Shown here one piece after another: positions 63,610 to 64,000 of a stretch of DNA of 64,000 nucleotides. The position numbers were made by a program, and so were the translations under genes. This DNA comes from JACMMS01 sp043758775. Lineage in GTDB: Bacteria; Pseudomonadota; Gammaproteobacteria; Burkholderiales; Methylophilaceae. The notes beneath the pieces were generated by a model. That model worked only from the letters and a program-made list of their open reading frames with translations. It had not been told where the DNA came from and searched no databases. The stretch lies in contig JAYVMU010000037.1 of NCBI GenBank assembly GCA_043758775.1, forward strand, positions 1 to 64,000. Reading direction: 5' to 3'. Position 1 is the stretch's first letter. Each line of letters starts with the position of its first letter.

Positions 63610-64000
63610 ATGGCGGCAACTTTATTCACTAGGCTTATGTCTTGTGTATCACCAAAGAATGACAGTTATTTCAAATTATTTAATAGCTTAGCTAGCAGTG
63701 GTGTACAAGCATCAAAAACGCTAGCCAGGATGACCGCCGTCAATGATCCTGTATTATTTGCTGAATTTTCTGAAGAAATCAGAAAAATAGAATGTGAAGC
63801 TGACCAATTCACTAAAACTATCCTCTTATCACTCCACAAAACTTTTATCACCCCGTTTGATCGTCGAGAAATACGTGAACTCGCCATGGCACTTGATGAC
63901 ATTATCGACTTTATGGAAGAGATCCCGCAGCGCGCCAAACTCTATGGCCACACTAGTTTTACACCAGAAATGGTCGCTTTAAGTCAAATCGCCTTACGTG
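63610..64000 (+). CDS. DUF47 / PhoU-like protein, cut by the window edge
   Basis: The first 130 residues from ATG 63610, preceded by the very strong GGAGGAG (63599-63604 region). LFNSLASSGVQASKTL and IRKIECEADQFTKTIL are the start of the DUF47 helical fold, with the DRREIRELAMALDDIIDFMEE metal-binding segment. Such genes usually precede a low-affinity phosphate transporter (pit), which would lie beyond the right edge. This would fit the polyphosphate genes elsewhere in the window. Confidence 0.88.
   Translation, partial: MAATLFTRLMSCVSPKNDSYFKLFNSLASSGVQASKTLARMTAVNDPVLFAEFSEEIRKIECEADQFTKTILLSLHKTFITPFDRREIRELAMALDDIIDFMEEIPQRAKLYGHTSFTPEMVALSQIALR

Overview
The window is a gene-dense bacterial chromosome segment that leans AT-rich. 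It reads as a Betaproteobacterium, most likely of the Nitrosomonadales (Methylophilaceae- or Gallionellaceae-like). The main evidence is gene order: rpoE-rseA-rseB-rseC-mucD followed by lepA-lepB-rnc-era-recO-pdxJ-acpS, a complete isc operon, prfB-lysS, and polyphosphate genes next to sixA. The fructose-bisphosphate aldolase is of the CbbA type and lies with fbp and tpiA opposite a LysR-family gene, as in autotrophs or sugar-phosphate-cycling methylotrophs. The genus cannot be settled from the sequence alone.

Layout. 1-350: a leftward rRNA promoter and boxA (16S lies beyond the left edge) and a leftward initiator tRNA-fMet with its own promoter. 0.4-6 kb: a DUF4197 gene, glycogen phosphorylase, and htpG behind a sigma-32 type promoter. 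6-10.2 kb: a rightward ECF sigma / anti-sigma / periplasmic sensor-like / DUF1800 / DUF1501 cassette, whose last gene appears to start at ATC. 10.3-15.6 kb: a polyphosphate block (ppx, a small Lys-rich ribbon-helix-helix-like protein behind a 9-bp tandem repeat, sixA, ppk). 15.8-19.9 kb: tpiA-fba-fbp and a divergent LysR regulator with a palindromic operator candidate between them. 19.9-33.1 kb: a long leftward housekeeping and envelope-stress block. It is interrupted between era and recO by a gene for a secreted DUF2341-like protein. 33.2-41 kb: nadB, slyD, mutS, suhB, trmJ, cysE. 41-47.9 kb: the isc operon with two cysteine desulfurases in tandem and an IscR type-1 site over its promoter.

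48-60.5 kb is the accessory part: beta-carbonic anhydrase, a ModE-like one-domain regulator with an apparently leaderless promoter, an outer-membrane barrel gene behind a perfect 15-bp inverted repeat, a decayed IS30-family transposase, a permease-first RND efflux operon with its own two-component system, and a porin. 60.7-64 kb returns to core genes: lysS, prfB with its programmed +1 frameshift, and the start of a DUF47/PhoU-like gene cut by the right edge.

No CRISPR array, prophage, toxin-antitoxin pair or recognisable defence system was seen. The parts most likely to hold undescribed biology are the ECF cassette with secreted DUF1800/DUF1501 proteins, the Lys-rich putative DNA-binding protein in the polyphosphate block, the DUF2341 insertion in the era-recO operon, and the ModE-like regulator / palindrome / barrel unit.
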